Assembly (NCBI GenBank): GCA_963794745.1
Contig: CAWCEZ010000005.1
Coordinates: 304,119 to 368,118 of the forward strand
Reading direction: 5' to 3'
DNA: 64,000 nucleotides
DNA from: Fen-671 sp963794745
Lineage (GTDB): Bacteria; Actinomycetota; Acidimicrobiia; Acidimicrobiales; Palsa-688
The position numbers and the translations under genes are program-made. The notes beneath the pieces are model-generated. The model saw only the letters and a list, made by a program, of their open reading frames with translations, made no database searches and was not told where the DNA came from. This document shows positions 7,309 through 15,482 of this stretch, one piece after another (position 1 is the first letter of the stretch; each line of letters opens with the position of its first letter).

Positions 7309-8959
7309 TCAGCTGCCGAGCTGCACGGCCTTCACAACGAGCAAGGCCACCGCTACTACCAGGTAGACCCGCAGTGCCCACATGCCGGCAAGGCGGCCGC
7401 GCGACCACGTTGGCCGGCCGAGAAGAGCGAGCGAGGGCATACGCCAGCTCTCCCGATGGTCGCGAGGCACTACGGGAGCCCGGCCGGCCGGCACCGCTCG
7501 CCTACGCAGGACGACCAAGGCCATGCCCGAAGCAAGGGCGCCCAACAAGGCGCCGCCCAGCACGAGGCATAAGGCTCCGACATTTACCTTCGGGAAGACG
7601 GTGGTCGCAACCAGGACCAGCGACATGACCAGCAATACACCAATGATCAAGCACGCAATGGCGTTGAGCCACGGCCTGTTCACCCAGGCCGAGGACGTCG
7701 CGGTCATTGCAGAGCAACAACAAGAACACTGCCGCCGACGGCAAGAGGACCCCAGCCAAAGCCTGTACGGCCAAGGTGATCAACCCGAGGGGGGCATGCG
7801 GGACAAGGACGATAGCCGCCGCCACCGCGACCAGCCCGGCGAAGCTGGCATAAAAGCCCTTGGCGTCGAAGAAGTTGCGATGAAGGGAGTGGTGCACCCC
7901 AAAGAAGTCCCCGACGGCATACGAAGTCCCGAGGGTCACGGTCGCCGCCCCGATGATCGAAGCGTTCAGCAACACGAGAGCGTAGAGGGGGCCGGCTGCG
8001 TGGCCCAACTGGTGCTCGAGGCCCCTCGCGACCCCACCAGCATTGGTGAACTTTCCGAAGTAATGGCTGTGCCCGAACGCGAAGGCGCAGGTGATCACCA
8101 TGGCCGTGGCGCCGATGACAGTCACGAAAGAGCCGAGCACGGTATCGGCGCGCTCGTAATTGATCCAACGAGGTGTGATCCGCTTGTCGATGATGTTGGA
8201 CTGCTGGAAGAACAGCTGCCATGGCGCGACGGTCGTACCGACGATGGAGATTATGAGCAGGACCGAGGTTGAGTTGGCCCCGCCGGCTATGCCCGGGACA
8301 GTCAGGCCGTGCAGGACCGGGCCCGCGTGGGGATGGCTGAAGATCGCCAACGGGACAACAAGAAAGTTGGCAACGACGAAGAGCAACATGAAGCGTTCCC
8401 AACGGCGGAAGCTGCCGGTCGCCGTCATCACGACCAGGGCTGCCGCCGCGAGCGGGACGGAAATGTACTTGCTCACCCCGAAATAGCCGAGCGCGAGGTC
8501 GACGCCGATGAACTCGGTCACGATCGTGAGGAAGTCGAGCACCAGCAGGTCGCCCACTGAGAACATCCCCCAAAAGCGGCCGAAGCGCTCCTTTATGAGC
8601 CGGGCGTGGCCGACGCCGGTCACGGCTCCGAGCCGGACGACCATCTCCTGGTTGACAACCAGCACCGGGATCAGCAGTGGCAGCACCCACAAGAGGCTGT
8701 TGCCGTAGTTTTGGCCGGCCTGGGAGTAGGTGGCCACCCCTCCTGCGTCGTTGTCGCCCACCATGACGATGAGGCCCGGGCCAATGATCGCAGCAAGGGT
8801 TAGTAGCCGTGCGCCCCAACCTCTCCACGCGCCGACGTCGTGCTGGCTGATCGTGCCGAGGGCACCACGAATATCCCCGACGTGGGCATCGTCGAGGACG
8901 GCTGTGGTCGCACTGGCGCGAGCGGCGGGCGCTGCACCGTGACGCGTGTCGTTGGCCAT
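7309..8959 (-). CDS. NRAMP-family divalent metal transporter, frame interrupted
   Basis: Roughly 550 residues with 11-12 hydrophobic helices. TM1 has GPGLIVMVGDNDAGGVATY where classical MntH has DPGN, and the TM6 region reads GTTVAPWQLFFQQS where classical proteins have MPH(N). These changes resemble NRAMP-related magnesium transporters rather than Mn/Fe transporters (inference). The first frame runs from ATG 8959 to LLLLCNDRDVLG near 7690; the protein continues in a second frame as WVNRPWLNAIACLIIG to 7309, so one small indel at about 7685-7692 splits it. A GGAGG ribosome site lies ten bases before the ATG. An MgtE-N/CBS protein, a frequent partner, is encoded at 13969. Confidence 0.88.
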
Positions 8960-9253
8960 GGCCGATGGACCTCCGGGCTTGTAGGGCGGACGCGTTGCTC
9001 ATTGGTGGCGCCCACGCCAGCCCGGGCCTCGGCTAAGTGGCCTTGCCCGGAACCAACATCCGCGCCTGAGGTTGGTAAGGCGAACCTCTGTCGGCGCTCA
9101 GTGTTGCTCCCTTTCGTTGCCCAACATTGCGGTCACACCAAGGTCTGCGATGTCCGGCGGGCTGACCAGACAAACCGGGAACTGGCCTCATTGAGGCAGG
9201 TGGCCCGATGCACACCTCCGCCGTAACGGGCGAGGTGGGACTGCCTTACCCGT
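8960..9253 (-). promoter_or_regulatory. Structured leader upstream of the NRAMP-type gene
   Basis: About 290 bases with no convincing gene separate the transporter start from the toxin-antitoxin pair. On the minus strand they hold a three-part hairpin at 9054-9106 (CAACA/TGTTG, GCGC/GCGC and AGGTT/AACCT arms) and, further upstream, a CACCTC/GAGGTG hairpin at 9213-9237 that could terminate vapBC transcription. The length and structure suggest a regulatory leader, possibly metal-sensing, but I could not match it to the M-box or yybP-ykoY consensus. Confidence 0.35.
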
Positions 9254-9302
9254 CTACTTTACCACTCCCGGTCCCGACCCAGACCAGACGGTGCAAGCAG
9301 GC

Positions 9303-9688
9303 TCACAGTGGCTCACGTGTATGACGCTTGTATTGGGCCGCCTCGCCTTGCGGAGTGCCCTTGATGTCGGGCTCATCGCTTGCGAGGACCTGCCCGCCGG
9401 GGACGACCAAGAGCGCCACATGAGCATCCACGATGTCAGAAGTGCCACTCGACCCGAGAAGTGCACCCGCTTTCTTGGTCGCCTTCTCGTCCAGGACGGC
9501 GACCTCCAGGCCTGGCAGGGCCCGTGCCAAATTGGCCTCTCGTCGTCCCGTGCGCCAAACCTGCGCGATGGAACTGGCACTCGTACGCACGGGCACCCCC
9601 TCACGCTGGAGGACACGCAACATCGCCCGACCTTTCGGTCGCGCCTGTCGATGGCGATCAGGGCGGCGGAACCCAGCACGGCCGTCAC
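9303..9688 (-). CDS. PIN-domain toxin (VapC-like), frame interrupted
   Basis: About 128 residues. The beginning, MTAVLGSAALIAIDRRDRK, contains the first PIN acidic residue; after a single-base frame change at the G run near 9626-9628 it continues MLRVLQREGVPVRTSASSIA, then SSGTSDIVDAHVALL with the second acidic cluster and a final ASDEPDIKGT. PIN toxins are Mg-dependent ribonucleases. The start GTG at 9688 overlaps the antitoxin stop (GTGA), the usual toxin-antitoxin coupling. Either the gene is a pseudogene or, more likely given many similar breaks nearby, one G is missing in the sequence. Confidence 0.78.
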
Positions 9689-9930
9689 GACACACCCCGG
9701 CGCGTCGTTCGTAGCGCGACCGCGGCAGCATTCAGCTCCGCATCGCTAGAAGGACCGTCCTCGGCTCCCCATGCGTCCAAGGCAGCACCTAGCAGCTCGT
9801 TGCGTAGGCGTTGCGCCGCGGCAGCGGTCAGCCAGGTCGAGACGCTCGCGCCTTGCCGGGCTGCTAAGCCCCGAACCGCGGCTCCCACTTCTGAGGGCAT
9901 CGTTACTGACAAACGGTCTACCTGGGCCAT
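9685..9930 (-). CDS. Ribbon-helix-helix antitoxin (VapB-like)
   Basis: 81 residues. The N-terminus MAQVDRLSVTMPSEVGAAVR is a CopG/ribbon-helix-helix strand plus helix, followed by RQGASVSTWLTAAAAQRLR, the second helix. The C-terminal acidic segment would bind and block the PIN toxin encoded four bases into its stop codon. Expected to repress its own promoter as a complex with the toxin. ATG at 9930. Confidence 0.82.
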   Translation of the reverse strand: MAQVDRLSVTMPSEVGAAVRGLAARQGASVSTWLTAAAAQRLRNELLGAALDAWGAEDGPSSDAELNAAAVALRTTRRGVS

Positions 9931-10018
9931 GCGTACTATCGCAACACATTCAGGGGTATGTATGGCCCGAGGAAGCCTCCGTTACTTTCTGAGGTTACGA
10001 CGAGCGCAGGGCGGCAAT

Positions 10019-10796
10019 TTACGGGCGTCTCGCCGAGCCGTCAGGCCACAGGGGCGGCGAGGCGGGCTGCCACGTAGCTCCCCCTCCCCCTGGTGTCGCG
10101 GTGGCTTTGTGCGTACCGGCCAATACGGAGCCGGCGCTGCTGCTGTGGATAAGAGTCACATCGCCAGTTGTGACAGCTGCTCGACAGATTGAGCAGAAAA
10201 AGGCGTTTTCGCTAACGGGGTGGCCGTTAGGACAAATAGGGGAGGTGAGATCTCTTTCACGAAGCGATATAACAGGCTCGTTGGCCCCCGCCTGGTGCTT
10301 GGGCCGCACGGCATGGCGGCCTTTAACTGAGCGACGGTCGTGAGCCGGTGTGAGCAGGCCCCAACCGAACCAAGCGGCGAGAAGGAACAGCGCGAGGCTG
10401 GCCAGGCCCTCGGGGTGTGACAGGAACTCCAGCACGTACCCGGCCTTGGGGACGACTGCGACCTCGCGACCGGCAACCTCTGAGGGCGTCACGTAGCCGT
10501 AATCGGGAGACGGGTTAGCGTCGCCTTTGGTCTGGATCCCTCGCGCGGTGACGGCCACCACCCGGTGGGTCGTGTACGACCCTGCCGCTCTGGCAAAGGT
10601 TATGACTTCGCCAGGTCGTACGTTCTTGGCCGGTACGTCGACCACAACATCGCCGGGGCGGATGCTGGGCGCCATCGAGCCGGTGCGCACCACATAGAAT
10701 CCGCCACCCCGAGCCCCACGCGACGGCAGTCGCGGTGCCTGCGCCGATGACGACCAGGATGATGAAAACACCCAACACCCGTCGTAGAAACCTCAC
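10019..10796 (-). CDS. SipW-type signal peptidase I with C-terminal zinc ribbon, frame interrupted
   Basis: About 258 residues. The N-terminal anchor MRFLRRVLGVFIILVVIGAG is in one frame; after the G run at 10707-10710 the protein continues GGFYVVRTGSMAPSIRPGDV in another, consistent with one extra G. The nucleophile Ser is in GSMAPSI and the general base is His in YTTHRVV, the Ser/His arrangement of SipW/archaeal-type peptidases rather than Ser/Lys. A second membrane helix (LASLALFLLAAWFGWGLL) and then a CPNGH...CSIC zinc ribbon follow. GTG start at 10796 with AAGGAG upstream. It sits directly downstream of the TasA-like gene, its likely substrate. Confidence 0.85.
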
Positions 10797-10882
10797 AGTC
10801 GCTCCTTCTCGCTAGACGAACGTACCTCTCGGCAATCGTCACCCCGGGGGGGACGATCGTCCCGCCCCCCCAGAATGTCGGG

Positions 10883-10913
10883 CAATTAATTACTTGGGTG
10901 TCCCAGCTAATTG
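10883..10913 (-). terminator. Hairpin after the TasA-like gene
   Basis: Inverted repeat CAATTA...TAATTG with an inner CTTGGG/CCCAG stem starts one base after the TAG stop of the secreted-protein gene. The A/T-rich outer stem is unusual in this GC-rich region. It may act as a partial terminator that keeps peptidase mRNA below structural-protein mRNA. Confidence 0.5.
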
Positions 10914-11738
10914 CTAGGTGTTCCAGCTCTCGCCGGCCGGCACGGTATAAGAGATCGCCGCCGGAGTGGGTAGGACGTAGGCACCACCGTTGTGGGCATC
11001 GCTCGGGGCGATCCCTTGCTGGGTGGCGATGATGTCAGCCAGGAGGGGGTTGGCGAATGCCGGCCCCAGCTGGAGGGCGTTTGCAGAGAGGCAGGCCGAG
11101 TACCCGAAGCTGAACGTGAAGCTGGTCTGCTGACCAACGGTTAGATCGGCCACGTGGTTCTCAGCGGGAAGGTACGCGATCGCGGGGTTGGGATCCCCGC
11201 AGGCGTTGTTGCCTGACGCTGCTGTGCCTTGGGTGTAAAGGTTGTTCAGGTTGTCGTAATTCGCGTTCAACAATGGGCTGGCAATTTGGGCATCGCCATA
11301 AGTACCGAGGTTGTTGATGCCAGAATTACCATTCGCGTTGAACCAGCCTTGGTTACTGTTGTCGAAGGCGAGCCAAATTGACTCAGTCGCAGTGCCCGTA
11401 TTGGTCACTGTCCAGGTGACAGTCTTGTTCACACCGGGCAGCATGTTGGCCCATTGGATGGTGTACGGGGTTGCCGACGTCCCGGCGCCGCCGGTCGTAT
11501 CACCGGCGGGCACGGTTATGCCGTTTACAGTGACGGCAACCGCGCCGAATGTGCCAGTTATGGAATCGTGGATAACGTCGGTGAAATAAGCACCCGTGCT
11601 GCCTGCGCTTGTCCCTATAAGGGAACCCGCCGCAACGAGGGCGCCCACGCAACCGAATACTCGCGCCTTTGTGGACAGCACCAAGGCCGGTCGGGAGCTC
11701 TTGGACCGAGCGTGCCTACCCGTGGAATGCAGATGCAA
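10914..11738 (-). CDS. Secreted TasA/camelysin-like protein with SipW-type signal peptide
   Basis: 274 residues. Residues ~20-55 hold a long hydrophobic signal (FGCVGALVAAGSLIGTSAG) ending in STGAYFTD, the characteristic sequence of SipW-dependent signal peptides. The mature part is rich in Asn, Thr, Gly and Ala and beta-prone, with few charged residues, and has an imunoglobulin-like NKTVTWTVTNTGTATESIWL strand pattern as in TasA/CalY. Bacillus TasA is the fibre protein of the biofilm matrix; a surface fibre is a fair inference. The TTG start at 11738 is set by an excellent AAAGGAGGT site at 11744-11752. Followed by its hairpin and the peptidase gene. Confidence 0.83.
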   Translation of the reverse strand: MHLHSTGRHARSKSSRPALVLSTKARVFGCVGALVAAGSLIGTSAGSTGAYFTDVIHDSITGTFGAVAVTVNGITVPAGDTTGGAGTSATPYTIQWANMLPGVNKTVTWTVTNTGTATESIWLAFDNSNQGWFNANGNSGINNLGTYGDAQIASPLLNANYDNLNNLYTQGTAASGNNACGDPNPAIAYLPAENHVADLTVGQQTSFTFSFGYSACLSANALQLGPAFANPLLADIIATQQGIAPSDAHNGGAYVLPTPAAISYTVPAGESWNT

Positions 11739-11753
11739 TTAGTACCTCCTTTT

Positions 11754-12046
11754 GAATAAACGGAGGTTTGTGCACGAAAAGAAAAGTTCCGCTACGGCAA
11801 GCCAGACCTATGGGCAACCACGCCCGATGCGCGCACGACGGCCTCCTCAGCGGCCCGGCGGGCCGCTTCCTCCCTTTGAGCCGGTGGGTTCGCCGTTAGT
11901 TCCCCGGGGCCGAGGCGACCAGATAAGGCTCCCGGATCAGCACAATCGTCTGGGTCGGGATGTTAACACGGCAACTTACGCCCCTCAAGAGGAACATCCG
12001 TTCAATCACCTGGAGATCTCGGGACGAGATGGGGTTGCCACGGCTC
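11754..12046. other. Intergenic stretch between divergent TasA-like and formate dehydrogenase genes
   Basis: About 290 bases without a supportable gene. It must hold promoters for both divergent genes. I see no clear -35/-10 pair, riboswitch or RNA gene in it. Confidence 0.5.
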
Positions 12047-12120
12047 GCCTGGTCGGGCGATGTCAGCGGCCTGGTCGGGCGATGTGAGCCGCCTGGTCGG
12101 GCGATGTGAGCCGCCTGGCC
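12047..12120. repeat. 22-base tandem repeat upstream of formate dehydrogenase
   Basis: Three full copies of a 22-base unit (GCCTGGTCGGGCGATGTGAG plus CC) at 12047-12068, 12069-12090 and 12091-12112, then a partial copy. The array ends 56 bases before the fdh start codon. Regular spacing of about two helical turns suits a multi-site operator. Confidence 0.93.
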
Positions 12121-12175
12121 GTGTGCAACGATGATCAAGCTCCACACCACATCCCTGCGAGGAAAGGAACGACCA

Positions 12176-13375
12176 ATGGCCAAGGTGCTTTGCGTACTTT
12201 ATGAGGACCCAGTCGACGGGTACCCGCCGGCATACGCCCGCGACGAGGTACCGAAGATCAGTTCGTACCCGGGTGGCCAAAGCACCCCGACGCCGCATGC
12301 TATCGACTTCACCCCGGGGCAACTGCTGGGCAGCGTTTCCGGCGAACTTGGCTTACGTAAGTTCCTCGAAGGCGCCGGCCATACCTTCGTCGTCACCTCC
12401 GACAAAGACGGTGCCGGCTCTGTGTTCGAGCGCGAGCTCGTCGACGCCGACATCGTGATCTCCCAGCCCTTCTGGCCCGCCTATCTGACGAGCGAGCGGA
12501 TCGGCAAGGCTCCCAACCTCAAGTTGGCGATCACCGCTGGGATCGGCTCAGACCACGTCGACCTCGCGGCTGCGTCCAAGGCGGGCATGACGGTCGCAGA
12601 GGTCACCTACTCCAACAGCATCAGCGTGTCCGAACACGTTGTCATGATGATCCTGTCGCTCGTACGCAACTACATCCCTTCTTACCAGTGGGTGCTGAAG
12701 GGTGGGTGGAACATCGCCGACTGCGTTGAGCGGTCTTACGACCTCGAAGGCATGGCTGTGGGGACCGTCGCCGCAGGGCGGATCGGTCTAGCAGTACTAC
12801 GGCGGCTCAAGCCGTTCGACGTCAAGCTCCACTACACGGACCTGCACCGGCTGCCAGAGGATGTAGAGCGTGACCTCGGGCTGACCTTTTACCCGAGCGC
12901 CGCCGAGATGGTGCCGCACTGCGACGTCGTGACTATCAACGCGCCCCTCTACCCCGGCACCGAAGGCCTCTTCAACGACGAGCTGCTGTCGAGCATGAAG
13001 CGGGGCGCCTATCTCATCAACACCGCCCGCGGGAAGATCTGCGACCGTGACTCGATCGTCCAAGCTCTCGAGAGCGGCCAGCTCGCCGGTTATGCGGGAG
13101 ACGTGTGGTTCCCTCAGCCAGCGCCGAGAGACCACCCGTGGCGCACAATGCCTCACCACGGCATGACCCCCCACATCTCCGGCACTTCATTGTCGGCTCA
13201 GGCCCGTTACGCGGCAGGCACTCGCGAGATCCTCGAGTGCTGGTTCGAGAACAGGCCGATCCGTGAGGAATACCTCATCGTTCAAGGGGGCGAGCTTGCG
13301 GGCACCGGGGCCCATAGCTACAAGCCCGGCGACGCCACCGGCGGGTCGGAGGAGGCCGCCCGCTTCACGTCTTGA
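12176..13375 (+). CDS. fdh: NAD-dependent formate dehydrogenase
   Basis: 399 residues; oxidises formate to CO2 with NAD+ without a metal cofactor, in the cytoplasm. The sequence follows the methylotroph enzyme throughout: MAKVLCVLYEDPVDGYPPAY, IDFTPGQLLGSVSGELGLRK, QPFWPAYLTSERI, TAGIGSDHVDLAAA, SNSISVSEHVVMMILSLVRN, the dinucleotide loop VGTVAAGRIGLAVLRRL, NTARGK (catalytic Arg), AGYAGDVWFPQPAPRDHPWR, and MTPHISGTSLSAQARYAAGT (catalytic His). ATG at 12176 is preferred over an upstream in-frame ATG (12131) because of AGGAAAGGA just before it and the family N-terminus. It stands alone between a tandem repeat and a short direct repeat. Confidence 0.97.
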   Translation: MAKVLCVLYEDPVDGYPPAYARDEVPKISSYPGGQSTPTPHAIDFTPGQLLGSVSGELGLRKFLEGAGHTFVVTSDKDGAGSVFERELVDADIVISQPFWPAYLTSERIGKAPNLKLAITAGIGSDHVDLAAASKAGMTVAEVTYSNSISVSEHVVMMILSLVRNYIPSYQWVLKGGWNIADCVERSYDLEGMAVGTVAAGRIGLAVLRRLKPFDVKLHYTDLHRLPEDVERDLGLTFYPSAAEMVPHCDVVTINAPLYPGTEGLFNDELLSSMKRGAYLINTARGKICDRDSIVQALESGQLAGYAGDVWFPQPAPRDHPWRTMPHHGMTPHISGTSLSAQARYAAGTREILECWFENRPIREEYLIVQGGELAGTGAHSYKPGDATGGSEEAARFTS

Positions 13376-13404
13376 GAACGTTACCCACGTCTTGAGAAAC
13401 GTAC
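13366..13404. repeat. Direct repeat spanning the fdh stop codon
   Basis: CACGTCTTGAGAACG at 13366-13380 recurs with one extra A at 13386-13401, a 20-base period. The first copy contains the fdh TGA. Probably a local duplication in the 3' region; no hairpin is formed by it. Confidence 0.8.
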
Positions 13405-13425
13405 TTACGGCGCGATAATGGCCAC

Positions 13426-13812
13426 GTGGCAAAACATACTGACAGCAGGCGCCCCGACATGGTCCACGAGCGCCCCAAGCAAGACTGGCACAAGTTGCTC
13501 GATGAGCTCACCGTGGCGCGCGCCGGTGAGGACATCACCATCGAGCTGTTGGATGTCGAGTTCGGCGACGAGTACGAGGCCGAGCGAGTACCCCTCGCCT
13601 ACATCGAGTACGACGAACACGCCGACGAAGCTTCGGTCGGCGTCGGAGGGCGCGACGGGCGCTATCCCGTGGTCCTGCGGCACTCGGTGCAGCACCCGAC
13701 CTCGATCATCACCGACTCGGAGCCGCCTCTGCTGCCGCTCGCCGTGCAGATTACTGCGGCCGATGGCTCCAAAACACTCGTCACCGTCCTACCCGATGGA
13801 GAAAGCAGCTAG
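13426..13812 (+). CDS. DUF5335-like hypothetical protein
   Basis: 128 residues. The sequence (DWHKLLDELTVARAGEDITI, VPLAYIEYDEHADEASVGV, LRHSVQHPTSIITDSE) resembles the DUF5335 family of small soluble proteins in actinobacteria and cyanobacteria, function unknown. No signal peptide or membrane helix. Start taken at GTG 13426; an in-frame ATG at 13459 is an alternative that would remove the unusual N-terminal 11 residues. It lies 50 bases after fdh on the same strand and may be co-transcribed with it. Confidence 0.75.
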   Translation: MAKHTDSRRPDMVHERPKQDWHKLLDELTVARAGEDITIELLDVEFGDEYEAERVPLAYIEYDEHADEASVGVGGRDGRYPVVLRHSVQHPTSIITDSEPPLLPLAVQITAADGSKTLVTVLPDGESS

Positions 13813-13968
13813 CGCGCGTCTTTCGGCAGTACTTCACCGCCTCACTGACAAGTGGTCCTGGCTGAGGAGGAACAACGTGCGCCCGCGGGACCAACCCCGT
13901 TCGGTTGGGCGGGTCGTCCCCGGCAGTGCGGCTCTCGCCCCCGCGACAGCCCTATTGCTCGGGGCGAA

Positions 13969-15360
13969 TTACTCGGGCGCGGCCATCCCGTACTGGCGCC
14001 TCCAGCCCGATGGCAGCAGTAGCTCAAGGACGTCGTCCACAGTGATCTGTCCGAGCATGCGCCCGTCGTCGTCGACAACAGGCGCCACTGCCAAGTTGAA
14101 GTCGGTCATCGTCCGCACGACTTCGTGAATGTCCGCGTCAGCCGGCAGCGACGCCGGGTCCGGCCTCATTGCTAAAGCAATGCTCTCGGCCGGGTCGGCG
14201 CGCAGCAACTCCACGAGGAGGGCCGTTCCCGCAAGGCGACCGCCGTCGCCGGTCACGAACACGACGCCGGCCGCTTCGGGAGGCGTGGGAGACGACCGTA
14301 CGGCTTTTATCGCCTCGCCCACGGTAGAGCGGGCTGCTACAGCGACGAAATCGGGGTTCATCAGCCCACCGGCGGTCTCGGGGTTGTAGCTGAGCAAACG
14401 CCGGAGCTTGTTCTGGGAGGCCGGTGGCAGCCGCTGCAGTATCGGGAGCCGGCGTTCTTGGTCGAGCTCGGTGAGCAGGTCGACCGCGTCGTCGGGGGCC
14501 ATGACCGAAAGCAGCCTGGCCGCCTCCTCGTCCGAGCGCGCCCGCAGGAACTCCAATTGGTGCTCCGTATCTAGCTCCTCGAAGACATCGGCTTCGAGCT
14601 CCCTGTCCGCGCCGACTGCTCTAATGATCTCTTCGCCCTCATCGTGTGACGCCGCTTCGACGAGATCTGCGAGCTTGGCCGGGTGCAAGCGCCGCAGCTT
14701 TCGGAACGGGATCTGCAGGCGAGCCGTAGGTACGTGGGAAACGAACGGCTCGATATCGGACCAATCGACAACACGGCCAGCCTTCACCAGGTGGCGGAAC
14801 CTTCTTGGCAGCGCCCTTCGCAGGACCGGCCGCGAACCGGTGTCCACCCCCATCACTTGCCAGGTCGAGCCCACCTTGGCGAGCTCGATCTCGTTGGCTC
14901 GGACGAGGCGAGCGCCTTCGAGATGGATCAAATGCCTGGAGCGAAGGTCTCGGCCCAACAACATCTCGCCCGGGCGCCGTTCGAACGCGCCCAGGTCCTT
15001 GGGGTCGACAGAGAGCTTGGCGCTTTCGTCGTCGAGGCTTACGAGCTGGTACGCATGGGCAAAGCGTTCCTGGCCTTCGAAATCGACTACGAGCCCGGTA
15101 ACAAGAGGGTGCCAGGTGGCACCGGCGCTGTCGCCGGCCGTCCCAGCCAAGCGCGCGATGACGTCCACCAACCTGCCCGCGCTGTGGCCGTCAGGCGCAA
15201 TTACGGGGATCCCGAGGACAACCGAAAGGTGGAGAACGTCGCCGTCAACGCCGGCGGAACTCGGATCTGCACCCCGCCCCCTGCCCGCCGGCCGGCTACC
15301 GGCCGCCGCGGCACGAGGCGGCTTGGTACTTGGAGGTTGCGCCTCCCTGGCTCTTGGCAC
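13969..15360 (-). CDS. MgtE N-terminal and CBS-pair protein with PRC-barrel-like segments, no membrane domain
   Basis: 463 residues. Residues ~45-210 contain two PRC-barrel-like strands (LGIPVIAPDGHSAGRLVDVI and a second repeat after LVRANEIELAKVG). Residues ~215-330 are an MgtE N-domain (KLADLVEAASHDEGEEIIRA, EELDTEHQLEFLRARSDEEA, SVMAPDDAVDLLTELDQERR). Residues ~340-455 are two CBS motifs ending GQITVDDVLELLLPSGWRRQ. There is no transporter membrane part, so it is probably a Mg/nucleotide-sensing partner; in many actinobacteria such a gene neighbours an NRAMP-type transporter, here 5 kb away. GTG start at 15360; the first ~35 residues are low-complexity. Confidence 0.87.
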   Translation of the reverse strand: MPRAREAQPPSTKPPRAAAAGSRPAGRGRGADPSSAGVDGDVLHLSVVLGIPVIAPDGHSAGRLVDVIARLAGTAGDSAGATWHPLVTGLVVDFEGQERFAHAYQLVSLDDESAKLSVDPKDLGAFERRPGEMLLGRDLRSRHLIHLEGARLVRANEIELAKVGSTWQVMGVDTGSRPVLRRALPRRFRHLVKAGRVVDWSDIEPFVSHVPTARLQIPFRKLRRLHPAKLADLVEAASHDEGEEIIRAVGADRELEADVFEELDTEHQLEFLRARSDEEAARLLSVMAPDDAVDLLTELDQERRLPILQRLPPASQNKLRRLLSYNPETAGGLMNPDFVAVAARSTVGEAIKAVRSSPTPPEAAGVVFVTGDGGRLAGTALLVELLRADPAESIALAMRPDPASLPADADIHEVVRTMTDFNLAVAPVVDDDGRMLGQITVDDVLELLLPSGWRRQYGMAAPE

Positions 15361-15482
15361 GAAAGGATCCTACCGCTACTCGGCTCAAGATCAGTGAGCA
15401 GGGGCCGCGGCCCGGTGGCGGCGGCGGGGCGGGCGTTCAGTGGGCGCGGCACTCAGGCCGGGTTAAACGGGCAGTATGGTCC

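Noticed and set aside
8960..9253. M-box (Mg) or yybP-ykoY (Mn) riboswitch before the NRAMP gene
   Set aside because: Hairpins are present but I could not find the conserved core of either class; kept only as a candidate structured leader.
12047..12120. Possible CRISPR array
   Set aside because: Tandem 22-base copies without spacers and no cas genes in the window.
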